Shown: in pieces, positions 43,142 through 54,031 of the stretch
Layout of the letters: each line of letters starts with the position of its first letter
How positions within the stretch are numbered: the stretch's first letter is position 1
NCBI GenBank assembly: GCA_037157565.1
Contig: JAZHRO010000014.1
Span: forward strand, 104,873,501-104,937,500
DNA from: Thalassia testudinum
Taxonomy: Eukaryota > Streptophyta > Magnoliopsida > Alismatales > Hydrocharitaceae
Length of the DNA: 64,000 bases
Direction of reading: 5' to 3'
The notes under the pieces: generated by a model
What the model was told of the DNA's origin: nothing
Database searches by the model: none
Seen by the model: the letters and a program-made list of their open reading frames with translations, nothing else
Program-made: the position numbers and the translations under genes

Positions 43142-45859
43142 TGAAACGTCGGTTCTGTTATAACGTTGTAGTAAAGCCGGTTGTTACCAACGTTTCATAT
43201 AAAAGTATTTTTTACTCGGAAAAATAAAAGAGTTCCCGAGGTCGAACTCAGGGAGCAAGTTGTATTCTAGAGATATACATGTTTCTTTTACAAAAATAAA
43301 GAGAGAGAGAGGATTTGTTGTTCTCTTTGTTCTGCAGAGGGGGGTGCTCTTCTTTCTCTTTCTTTAGGTCTCCTTCTTTCTCTCTGTTCAGGTGATACTC
43401 TTCTCTTGCAATGGTGGTGCTCTTCTTCTTCTTCCTGCTGTTCTTCCGTTGGTGATGTTCTTCTTTCTTCAGAGCTCCTTGTTCTTCTTCTTCTTTGGTT
43501 TTCTGCCTTGACCTCTCTTCTTCTTCTTTGGCGTTGGCCGTTGCTCTTCCTTCTTCTTCAGCCTGTCTTCTTTTTCTTTGGCTGCTGACCTTCCGTCGTC
43601 TGCCCCGGTGCTGAGACGACTTAACGATGCCTTTGCTACAGTGCAGCAGCTCCTTCTTCTTCAGCGGGTCTGCTTCTTCTTTCTTCGGCCTGCACACTTC
43701 AGAATTTTTTCGTCAAGAGGCAAAACCTACTCTACCCCCCTCCCCCGCGTCTCTCTTTCTCTCTGAAATCACTCTTCGGAAGCTCTCCCAGAGCGCTACC
43801 GGGTAATCGGGTTCGGGTCAGGCCCGGGTCCAGGCCCACCGGCGTGCGTGGTGGGCGAGGAGTGCAGGTCAGTCTAATCGGGTCGGGCCAGGTCCGCGGA
43901 GCGTGGTCACGGACGAGGCCGGGTCGGGTCGGGTGAGAGGGACCTCACCCCGTGGTAACTGAGGCAAACAGATGGTGGCACTTTTGCAATTTATGTGGGT
44001 GTGTGGCTTCAGAAATTTCCGAGGTGGGACTATCCGCGCACCCCTTTTCTCTCACGCCTGCAGTAGGGATGGTGCTTCCAATTGCAACAGCTGTTGAGGC
44101 TCGCAACTCCAATTGAGGGCCAGGGTGTGTGCGCAAGACTCTTTCGCGCAGCCTAGGTCTTCAACCTGGGATATCTAGGCTTGGAGCAACCTCAAGCAAG
44201 CTTCGAGCTTCCTCGCCAATGGCGGTCAAGGCCTGGAACCTGAAATCAATAGAACGGCCTCTCGGCCAAATCAGACAGGCGGGGTACCTTCGCCGTGGCA
44301 CGGCGAAGGTGGTCAGGGGGTCTGCAGGGGGCGAGATGGAGCTAACAGGTCGTCCTAGGTCAAACTGTGAGCGAGGAAGTGGGTGTGTTCGGTGGGTCTG
44401 CAGAGGGTGTTTGGTGGGAAGTGGAGGGGCGGAAGAGGATCAGGGTGAGGAGGCGGAGGTTCTGTGGTGGTCGGCGAGCCGTGTGGGTCGCTGAGGTGAT
44501 GGGAGCGGCTCGCCGGAGGGTGGTCGGAGGCGGAGAGGATGAGGATGAACAGGAACGGTCGAGGGTTTAATTGACTAAATTGAAAGCGGGGAAAGAAAGA
44601 GGAGAAGAAGGGGAGTAGGTCTAACTTACTTGCAGGGACGAAGGGGGAGGAACAGGGCGACAGTCGTATCGACTGTCGCCGGAGAAGACGATGCTCAGGG
44701 AGAGGGGCGGCGGCGAGCAGAGGGCTGGAGAGGCGCCAGCTGGGTGCGGCGTGGCGCGGGAAGAGCAGGGGAGGAAGTCTCTGCTGCTGGTAGTGCGGCA
44801 GAGCGAAGAGGTGGAGGGGGAGGAAGCCGCCGGAGCTGGTGAGCGTCTGCCGGAGAAAGAAGAGAAGAAAGCTGGGGGTTTTCTCCGTCAGATCCAGGCT
44901 GCCTTCGTCGGTGGAGCGGCGGGGGGTATTTATAGGGATGAAGCAGGGAGGAAGGCGGAGGGAGACGACGTGTCTCCCTCGCCGGAGAATGGTCGGAACA
45001 TGAACCCATACCGTCCGTGCGTTCGCACGGCCGGTATGGTGGCCTACAATGTCCAGGGGGGTGCTCCTGCGACGGCTGACGACGCAGGGCACCCCCGGTA
45101 CACTTGCCAGGTCCCCCACCTCACCCTGCCCGGCGCCATGCTCCGCGCAAGGTCGCCGGAGCATGGTGCTGGCAGGGTTTTGCAGGAGGGACCTGATTGC
45201 AAAGAACGAAGGAGAGTTAGGGGCCAAAATGCGAGGGTTCAAAAGTTGAGGGCCAAAGAGTAAATATATGAGGACCAAAGTGTGAAGTCGGTCAAGGAGG
45301 TTTCTTCTTAGGCTCAAGTTTTTATACATGACTAATTAGGACCTAAGGAATCTGATGGTGAATTTTATTTTCATATTAAACCTTGTTTGATCGGTCAATT
45401 TGCACAAAAACCCAAATTAAGTTATTAATTGGGCATGGTTCTCAATGTAGGTCAAAATGGGTTCTAAAGGCCAAATTGAAGGTTCTGAACCCTAGAGATT
45501 ATTTTTCTATGAATTTTAGAGGGTTTATTCTATTTTTACTTTGCCTCGAACCTTGTGAATTGAAGTGGGTTGTTTTAGGGTTACAGATTATCATTTGGTT
45601 CCTTGGAAGTGCTGTAGCCCTTGCTAGATCATCTCATCCCACTTTTATTCTTATTAAGCTGTTTTGACCTATGTTTGGGCCCTGAATTACCCTGTATGCA
45701 GATTATACTGGTAAAATTGCACTTTTACCCCTTATGACTTGTTTTCTTCTCAAACTCAGAATTCTCTGAGTTAAGCTTTTCCTTGAGATATGTAGGAGCT
45801 TTTATCCTTTGTATTGGGTCAAAATGAGCTAGTTATGGCTCATGATGAGGTTCTCATCA
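43142..45859 (-). repeat. Array LTR 3 (5' LTR of unit B, 3' LTR of unit C)
   Basis: 2,718 bp. I found no base private to this copy, so it is the best representative of the array LTR. Confidence 0.95.
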
Positions 45860-45871
45860 TACCCCCATGCC
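45860..45871 (-). other. Polypurine tract, unit C
   Basis: Same as unit A; twin tract at 47130-47143. Confidence 0.75.
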
Positions 45872-47406
45872 TAGCTTTTGCTAGTCCCTTAGCAAAAACT
45901 TAAGGTTTCAACCCTTGTTCTAGACCATGAAGTTTTCCATAGTTTTAGATAAGTGCCTTCATAGATTAGGTTAGAATGCTGATCATAGGCCTAAAAGGTA
46001 CTCCAGTACCAGTCAAGATCCAAATCTGTCTAGCCTTAGCCTCAGTCTTTTAGCAAAGGTTTTTAAGGCCCACAAGAACTAACCTAAGGTTTATTGGACT
46101 TCGTGGTTAAAGCACCCGTGCTTGAAATGATTTTAGCCCTGGCTCAGTTCGCAGTGCGTTTTGTAAGAGAGAGATAGAAAGTTTTTCTGTTTGGAGAGTT
46201 TTCTCTCTCTTTTTCTTTTTAGTTCTAGCCTAGGATTGGCTTTTCAACACGGTCTGTATCAGATTCCTTGCTCCCATCATCAATCCTCAAGGGTTCCTGG
46301 CGATCGATGCTTCGAGATAGCACCGCCCATGGCAACCCCCGGAACCCTGGCTATTGAGATTTCGAGATAATCCCATCCATGGTATTCCGTGGCCGAATCC
46401 AGACCCTGGCAATTGACATTTCGAGATAATGCCATCCATGGAATCTGAACCAGCAGAGTGCTTATATGCCCCCCGTAGGATATGTAAATATCCTAAGAGA
46501 CAAGCACCGAGGAGATGATATTTTGTTACGCATCTTCGAGGGGATTTCCCGCCTCTCCGCGCTGGGAACTCGTCCAAATCAACTTGTGTTGATCGGCCGC
46601 TCCTATTCTAGATGTTCTTTTCAGATTTTTGTGACGCTTCTGCGCGATTCTGATTTTTACGCTTACTGAACCAGGCTGTGTGTGAGATTAGGGTGCTTAG
46701 GTTACTGAGTCCCGTAAACCAAAAATTAGTTAACGAGGCCGAATACTCCCTAAGCCTTAGACCTAATACTTCAGCTTTTCATTTTCCTCAACCTCTTGAG
46801 GAGTGTCCAGATCTTAATGGGTACTAAGAGTCTATTCAAGAATGCCTAAGGTTTGCATTCTTACTAATCTCATTGTGCACTTTTCAGTTATTTTCTCGAA
46901 TGAGGTCTAGAACTTAGGTTAATTCCTTAGTTCCTTACTAATGACTATCACTTTTTCTCATAATTTTGTGCTCCTTTTTCATTTTGTTTCTTTTCTCCTT
47001 CACAAAATTTTCCTTCTCCTCTTTTCCTCTTATTCTTTTTCGAAAAAAATTTTTTAATTTTTATGGTATTTTTGGCATATGTGAATTTTTTTGTTTGAAA
47101 CATTTTCTTACAAGTTTTTGCACTTTCCTACCCCCCCATGCCTAAGATTTGCAATGTCCTCATTGTAACCTAGGGGGTCTTAGTTCATTCCTTAAGACAG
47201 AAATTTGGGTGAGTGGATGGGTTGGGTTGAATTTTTGCGGACGATTTCAAATTTCAGATGCGAACATCTGAGTTGGGGTCGGCTGTCTATAAGGGTGAAC
47301 TTCGAGTGCTGAAAGGTGTCAGAACAAGTTTCAGGTTTTCAAAGAGAATGACGGGCTGCCTCCCGTTAAGCGCTGAGTTTTACGCCATCGGCTGGGCGCA
47401 ATAAGC
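45872..47406 (-). other. 3' non-coding region, unit C
   Basis: Same layout as in units A and B; no private base found. Confidence 0.7.
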
Positions 47407-50400
47407 TCAAGGGGAACGGAGGATATAAGATGCCTCAGCCAAATCAGTAGAAGTTACATCAATGAACGGCTTGAGTCTTTGACCATTCACGATGAAAGGT
47501 TCAGAATCGTGGCTGAGTGGACTGATTTCGATTGCTCCATTTCCAAAAACCTGTCGGACCAAATATGGTCCGACCCACTTAGATATCAGTTTTCCTGGGA
47601 AGAGTTTGAGTCGGGCATCAAAGAGTAGGACCTTTTGACCAGGATGAAAGATCTTTCTCGAGATGTGTTTGTCGTGGAAGGCTTTAACCCGCTCCTTGTA
47701 GATTTGCGAGTTCTCGTACGCGTCTGTGCGTAATTCATCGATCTCGCTGATTTGGAGTTTTCTGTGGGTCCCAGCCTTGGAAAGATCTAGATTACAGTTC
47801 CGTACTGCCCAATAGGCTTTATGCTCCAGTTCGACGGGAAGGTGGCATGCCTTTCCGTACACCAATCTAAAGGGAGACATGCCCAATTGGGTCTTGTGGG
47901 CGGTCCTATAGGCCCACAATGCTTCCGGAAGTCGGGACGACCAGTCCTTCCTGTCAGGTCGAACAGTGACCTGCAGGATTTTCTTGATTTCCCGATTTGA
48001 CAGCTCAGCTAGACCATTAGTTTGGGGGTGGTAAGGAGTAGAGATTCGGTGAGACACCCCGTATTTGGTCATCAGTGACCTAAACTGAGCATTTGTGAAA
48101 TGGGTCCCCCCATCAGAGATTATTGCACGAGGAATCCCGAACCTTGAGAAAATGTGTTGATGAATGAATTTGAGAACGATTTTGTGATCACAGGTTCGGG
48201 TCGGTATGGCTTCGATCCATTTGGACACGTAGTCCACAGCCAACAGAATGTATTCGAAACCATCCGAAATAGGAAAGGGGCCCATAAAATCAATCCCCCA
48301 AACATCAAAGATTTCGCATACTAGAATCGGTTGCATAGGCATCATGTCACGACGGCTCATGTTGCCCAAAGTCTGGCAACGACTGCATGCCTTGCAATGA
48401 CTGTGTGCGTCTTTGAACAGTGTGGGCCAGTAAAAGCCGCACTGGAGGACTTTTGATGCGGTTTTATGCCCGGCAAAATGGCCACCGCATGCCTGGTCAT
48501 GGCAGAAAGAGAGGATATTGTTGACTTCCCCTTCCGGGACACATCTCCGGATGATCTGATCGACACCTATGCGGAAGAGGTACGGGTCTTCCCAAATGTA
48601 ATACTTGGCATCGGAGCGTAATTTGTCTTTCTTGGCCTTCGGCCAATCGGACGGGGTCTGATGAGATGCCAAGTAATTTACAATATTAGCAAACCATGGA
48701 AGGCTAGTACCAATAGTCAGCAGGTGCTCATCGGGAAAATGCTCAGTGATGGGTCCGGAAGGGTCTATCATTTCAGAAGGAAGACGGGACAAGTGATCAG
48801 CTACCACGTTTTGTTTTCCCGCTTTATCGCGAATCTCGAGGTCAAATTCTTGCAACAGCAAGATCCATCGGATCAATCGAGGTTTCACGTCCTTCTTTGC
48901 AAGGAGATGCCTCACAGCCGTGTGATCCGAGTATATGATGACATGGGAACCCAGAAGGTATGATCTGAACTTCTCAAGGGCAAATACTACAGCTAGCAGC
49001 TCTTTCTCAGTAACTGTATAGTTACGCTGAGCCTCATCGAGTGTTTTGCTGGCGTAGTAAATGACCACAGGTTTCTTGTCATTTTTCTGCCCCAAAACCG
49101 CTCCTACAGCGAAGTCGGATGCATCACACATGATCTCAAAGGGTTGAGACCAATCAGGGGATTGTAGGATCGGGGCTTGGGTGACTCGGTCACGCAGGAT
49201 TTCAAATGCTTGAGTGCATTCCTTGGAGATTTCGAAGGGAACATCCTTGGAGAGAAGAGTGGTCAGGGGGCGTGCGATTTTTGAAAAATCAGGGATAAAT
49301 CGTCGATAAAAACCGACATGCCCTAAAAAGGATCGGATGTCCCTGATCGAGCTAGGCATAGGAAGGTGAGAAATCAGATTAACCTTAGCTCGATCCACTT
49401 GGATACCTTTCTCCGAAATTGAGTGTCCCAGGACAATTCCCTCAGGCACCATGAAATGGCTCTTTTCCCAGGAAAGAACCAAATTCACGTCGATGCACCG
49501 CCTGAGTATCTGGACCAAGTGTTGGAGGCAATCGTCGAATGATGCTCCGAAAACTGAAAAGTCATCCATGAAGACTTCCAGATAATCACCTACCATATCT
49601 GAGAATATGGCAAGCATGCATCGCTGAAAAGTAGCGGGTGCATTGCAAAGACCGAAAGGCATCCTTCGGAAAGCGTATGTTCCGAAGGGGCAGGTGAACG
49701 TGGTCTTTTCTTGGTCCTCAGGATGGATTGCCACCTGGTTGTAACCGGAGTACCCGTCAAGGAAGCAGAAGAACCTATTTCCCGCTAATTTTTCGAGAAT
49801 TTGATCAATGAAGGGTAGTGGGAAATGATCCTTCTTCGTGGAGGAATTGAGTCGACGGTAATCTATACAGACTCTCCACGAGTTGGCTAATCGGGTAGGA
49901 ATGATTTCTCCGGTCCCAGTCGTTATAGTGGTGAGTCCTGCCTTCTTAGGCACGACCTGAATTGGGCTCACCCAACGACTATCGGAGATCGGGTAGATGA
50001 TCCCGGCATCTAACCACTTGATGATCTCCTTTTTCACGACCTCCTGCAGATTGGGGTTTAAGCGTCTCTGCATTTCACGAGAAGGTCGTGTGCCCTCTTC
50101 TGAATAGATATGATGAGTACAATAAGAGGGACTTATTCCAGTCAAATCATCGAGGGTCCATCCGATGGCTCTGCGATGTTGCTGGAGGACAACAATCAGA
50201 CGGGATTCCTGTTCAGGACTAAGGTTGGAATTGATGATCACAGGAAGGGTCTGATTAGAACCCAAAAAGATGTATTTCAAATGAGCAGGAAGGGGTTTCA
50301 GTTCGAGGATGGGGTTTTCAGCAGCAGCGGGTGGTTCAGTATAGATGTGAGGTTCAAGGGTGGGAGTTACTGGGTTGTTTACATCTGGATTTGACTCCTC

Positions 50401-53106
50401 TGTTTGCGGGTCAAGATCCTTCTGTGGTTGATGAGGCATACTCAAGTCATTCTGGGGGTGTGATTCATCAACCAAAGTCTTGATGTCACAAATTTGCTCG
50501 ATGACGCCGCAATTAATTCCTTGTTGGGCCTTAAATATATCAATTTTCAGTGTTTGATCTCCAAACTTAAGCTCTATTTGGCCCTCCTCACAGCTGATGT
50601 TGGCTCTAGCAGTAGCCAAGAAAGGTCTCCCTAGAATGATTGGTGTATCCCTAGGGTTCTCAGGTGCATCCATGTCTAAAACTATAAAGCCTACTGGAAA
50701 ATAGAAATCCCGCACTCTCACGATAACATCCTCGAGAATCCCTTTTGGTGACTTTATAGATCGATCTGCTAATTGTAACGTCACCTCGGTTGGTTTCAGC
50801 TCAGATTCTTCCAGATGGTCAAGTAAGGATGTGGGTATCAGATTTATAGATGCACCTAAGTCTAACAATGCTCTATCAAATTGGGTACCACCTATCTTAC
50901 AGGAGATCAGGGGAGTTCCAGGATCTTTTGCCTTGGGTGGGAGTCTACTAAGGATTACAGAGCTGGCTTGCTCTGACAGAACAATTGGGCTCCCTCCCTT
51001 GGTTCGCGGCTTACGCTGGGGTGTACATATATTCTTTAGAAATCGTGCGTAAGCTGGTACGTGGCGGATTGCATCCATCAAGGGGATGTTTATGTGGACC
51101 TGCTCAAAGAGCTTGACCAGGTCCTCCTCAGGGGCCACGGGTTTGGTGGTCTTCTTTCCCTTGGTCAGGGCCTCGGGAAACGGGATCTTGGTTGGTTCCT
51201 CTAGGATAGGTCCAGGTTGTGGGTCTGGAACAGCGGTACCTTGGATAATTATCCTAGGGTCATGGTTATCAGGCTGGGATTGGTTTGGATAATGCGGGTC
51301 CTGAGTTGTCTTACCACTACGTGTTGTTACAGAATTTAATCCGGCCTGATTTTGGTTTGGATTTGGTAGGAGGGGTGGCTGCTGCTGAAATCCCGTACGA
51401 GAAGTAGAGGCTTCCATCTCGTCTGGAGATGGAGCAGTGGGGGCCTGATAAATCCATTGAGCGTGGCCTAGATTTGGATTCATAACGCGCTTCTGGGTTG
51501 GCACGTTATTTGGGTTAGGAAGAGGTTGGGAAGGGAGTGTGCCTGGCTGGCGAGAACTTGCCAACTGGGCCAGCTGAGTTTTAACTTCAGTAAGCTCGTC
51601 CTTGTGCTGTTTTTGAATGGCCGCATTCGATTTTTGAATGTCAGCCAGAGTCTGAAGGATTAAGGACATTTGATCTTGATTTGGCCCTGATGGATAAGTA
51701 GGGTTGGGCCGAGGCTGAGGCGGCTGGTAGTGATGAGAGGGCTGTGGGCGGGACTGAAAAGGTGGTCTTTGGGTTTGGGAATTTCCCGCCCACTGAAAAT
51801 TGGGATGGTTTCGCCATCCAGGGTTGTAAGTGTTGGAGAATGGGTCGTTCTGGATGGCGTTGAGGTCCTCGCAGGTCTGAGGAACCTCCTGAGAATCAGG
51901 GAAAGGAGGAATGGAGTTCCCCCGGCTGGTGAAGAAAGGATCGGATGATCTTCCAGTCCAAGAATCAGATGGGGATGGATATGGATCCATCCCAGGGGAG
52001 GATCGGTGTAGGATGTTTTGCACAGTCTCCTGTGTGGAAGGAGGTTGTGCAAAGGAGTTACGCGCAGAGGTGGCTCGCTGCAAGTGCTGAGTCAGCTCAT
52101 CCACCTTCTTTTCAATGATTGAGACCTTGTCCAATCGACTGGCCATTAATTCCAGGTCGACTGATGCGGACAGGCCCTGCGTCTCATGTGCTCCCTTAAG
52201 ATTCGTCGCTGCGCGGGTATTCGTCCTGTCGAATAATCCCATGGAGTCATTGTTGATGGAGTTCTCGCACATGTTTTCGAGAATCTCCCATACGGTGTCT
52301 TCATGTTGACCCATGATGTTTCCTCCGCAGGTTGCATTGACGAAAAGGCGGATGTCCTCACGGAGTCCCTGGTAAAAAGATTGGACTTGTTCCCATTTAG
52401 GAACTCCGTGATGGGGGCACTTCCTCATGAGATCCTGAAAACGATCCCATGCCTCATGGAGAGGTTCTCCTGATTGTTGAGTGAAGTGTGTAATCTGATG
52501 GCGCAAGGCGTTGGTTCGACCAACGGGAAAGAACTTTTTCAAAAACTCGGATTGAAGTTCTCCCCAAGTGTTGATCGGCCGGGTCTGAGTTTGATACCAA
52601 TGGGCGGCCTTGTCCATAAGAGAAAAGGAGAACATCTTCATGAGAAGAATATCCCGATTTTGCGCATCTGATCCAAAAGTGTGGGCCAGATGCTTAAGCT
52701 GTTTGATGTGCTGGAAGGGATCTTCAGAATTAAGCCCATGGAATTTAGGTATAGCATGAATCATGTTGGGCTTTAGTTCGGAATCAGGTCCTCCAATCGG
52801 GATTCTAACTCGAGGCTCAATGGCCACCGCAGCAGGATTGTAGTGGTCCCGCATCATAGGACGCTGTGGTGGGTGCACGAAGTTTTGGAAGAGGTCATTG
52901 AGTCGCTGGAGCTGGTGTTCCAGATTATTTTCTTCCTCAACTGGCTGAGCCATGATGGGGGAAGAAGAAGAACTTGGTTCTGAATCAGAAGAGAGAATAA
53001 TGTGAGGGTGTTGCTGCACAAACACGGGCGTCGAGGCTTGGCCTTGACGAGAGTGAATTTCTAAAGGAGGTCTTAAGGTTGGTCTTAGAGACCTCCTTCC
53101 GTACAT
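47407..53106 (-). CDS. Athila-like gag-pol polyprotein, unit C (intact, 1899 aa)
   Basis: Same polyprotein as units A and B except A1515V (base 48563), in the linker between RNase H and the integrase zinc finger. That site is not catalytic and the change is conservative. The frame and all catalytic residues are intact. It would be transcribed from LTR 4 at the right edge of the array. Confidence 0.96.
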   Translation of the reverse strand: MYGRRSLRPTLRPPLEIHSRQGQASTPVFVQQHPHIILSSDSEPSSSSSPIMAQPVEEENNLEHQLQRLNDLFQNFVHPPQRPMMRDHYNPAAVAIEPRVRIPIGGPDSELKPNMIHAIPKFHGLNSEDPFQHIKQLKHLAHTFGSDAQNRDILLMKMFSFSLMDKAAHWYQTQTRPINTWGELQSEFLKKFFPVGRTNALRHQITHFTQQSGEPLHEAWDRFQDLMRKCPHHGVPKWEQVQSFYQGLREDIRLFVNATCGGNIMGQHEDTVWEILENMCENSINNDSMGLFDRTNTRAATNLKGAHETQGLSASVDLELMASRLDKVSIIEKKVDELTQHLQRATSARNSFAQPPSTQETVQNILHRSSPGMDPYPSPSDSWTGRSSDPFFTSRGNSIPPFPDSQEVPQTCEDLNAIQNDPFSNTYNPGWRNHPNFQWAGNSQTQRPPFQSRPQPSHHYQPPQPRPNPTYPSGPNQDQMSLILQTLADIQKSNAAIQKQHKDELTEVKTQLAQLASSRQPGTLPSQPLPNPNNVPTQKRVMNPNLGHAQWIYQAPTAPSPDEMEASTSRTGFQQQPPLLPNPNQNQAGLNSVTTRSGKTTQDPHYPNQSQPDNHDPRIIIQGTAVPDPQPGPILEEPTKIPFPEALTKGKKTTKPVAPEEDLVKLFEQVHINIPLMDAIRHVPAYARFLKNICTPQRKPRTKGGSPIVLSEQASSVILSRLPPKAKDPGTPLISCKIGGTQFDRALLDLGASINLIPTSLLDHLEESELKPTEVTLQLADRSIKSPKGILEDVIVRVRDFYFPVGFIVLDMDAPENPRDTPIILGRPFLATARANISCEEGQIELKFGDQTLKIDIFKAQQGINCGVIEQICDIKTLVDESHPQNDLSMPHQPQKDLDPQTEESNPDVNNPVTPTLEPHIYTEPPAAAENPILELKPLPAHLKYIFLGSNQTLPVIINSNLSPEQESRLIVVLQQHRRAIGWTLDDLTGISPSYCTHHIYSEEGTRPSREMQRRLNPNLQEVVKKEIIKWLDAGIIYPISDSRWVSPIQVVPKKAGLTTITTGTGEIIPTRLANSWRVCIDYRRLNSSTKKDHFPLPFIDQILEKLAGNRFFCFLDGYSGYNQVAIHPEDQEKTTFTCPFGTYAFRRMPFGLCNAPATFQRCMLAIFSDMVGDYLEVFMDDFSVFGASFDDCLQHLVQILRRCIDVNLVLSWEKSHFMVPEGIVLGHSISEKGIQVDRAKVNLISHLPMPSSIRDIRSFLGHVGFYRRFIPDFSKIARPLTTLLSKDVPFEISKECTQAFEILRDRVTQAPILQSPDWSQPFEIMCDASDFAVGAVLGQKNDKKPVVIYYASKTLDEAQRNYTVTEKELLAVVFALEKFRSYLLGSHVIIYSDHTAVRHLLAKKDVKPRLIRWILLLQEFDLEIRDKAGKQNVVADHLSRLPSEMIDPSGPITEHFPDEHLLTIGTSLPWFANIVNYLASHQTPSDWPKAKKDKLRSDAKYYIWEDPYLFRIGVDQIIRRCVPEGEVNNILSFCHDQACGGHFAGHKTASKVLQCGFYWPTLFKDAHSHCKACSRCQTLGNMSRRDMMPMQPILVCEIFDVWGIDFMGPFPISDGFEYILLAVDYVSKWIEAIPTRTCDHKIVLKFIHQHIFSRFGIPRAIISDGGTHFTNAQFRSLMTKYGVSHRISTPYHPQTNGLAELSNREIKKILQVTVRPDRKDWSSRLPEALWAYRTAHKTQLGMSPFRLVYGKACHLPVELEHKAYWAVRNCNLDLSKAGTHRKLQISEIDELRTDAYENSQIYKERVKAFHDKHISRKIFHPGQKVLLFDARLKLFPGKLISKWVGPYLVRQVFGNGAIEISPLSHDSEPFIVNGQRLKPFIDVTSTDLAEASYILRSP

Positions 53107-54010
53107 GCACAGTTGGGAGAGGTAAGTTTAGAAGGTGCTGGACCCAATCAAGACACCCAAAAATGTGTTGGGTGACTATAGAGGTGCGGGGCAGATGGAC
53201 CCCTTGATCAGAAAGATCGTCCACCTGAGAATTACCTGGGCAGCCAGAGAGGGAGAGTCCCGCGAAGACCCCTACACGGTAGAGCGTCCCCACGGGTTAC
53301 AGGATTTCCCCCACCCGACCTCTCTTGTCACTGCGGTTCCAGGTAGACCAGAATGGGGATCTTGACCTCTTAAGTCTACCAATTTTAAGATCAGGGTGCT
53401 TAAGGTTTCACTTGAACTTTAGTCTTTTTAAGTGCAAAGAGTGACCTAATTTAAGGTTGGTTAACCCAAGGGGTCAACTTTACCTATTGTTTTCTTTAAG
53501 AGCTTTTAGGTCCTGTCTTTTAGGGTTCAAGTGTTTAGAGAGAGCCAATTGTTTAGGATTTTTCTTGTTAATTATTTTCAATCAATGGCTTGGGCACACC
53601 TCTTTAGGATTTCCTCAATTCTTGATTAAGGGGTGTGTCTCTACTGAAATCCTAATGTTTGACCTTATGTTGGCTCTACTTGGTCCATTTAACTCTTTGT
53701 TGGGCAATTAGGGCTCAAGCAAGAATGTGTTAGCCCTTAAATACCCTTAATAGTGTGCAGGAGTGATGAGTTGAAGACATGCAACTTTTTATGGTTACTA
53801 AGTATGGAAGACAGGTTAGCCCTATATTGCTTGTTCTTTTCTTTTCTTCCTCTTTAGAGTGTAGGGGTTAATAGTGAGAGAAAAGATTTACCTGTCTTTG
53901 GAGTGGTTGTGTGGTTGCTCGTCTTCTTGAGTTCCTGTAGCTGCACAAAAGAGAGGAGATTATCAGAAATTAAAAGATACAGGAATGTTTACCTCTAGAA
54001 TAGCCGTTGC
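53107..54010 (-). other. 5' leader, unit C
   Basis: Same layout as unit A and, by eye, identical to it. Confidence 0.55.
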
Positions 54011-54028
54011 TCCCCGGCAGCGGCGCCA
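54011..54028 (-). other. Primer binding site, unit C
   Basis: Same tRNA-Asp-type sequence as unit A. Confidence 0.85.
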
Positions 54029-54031
54029 AAA

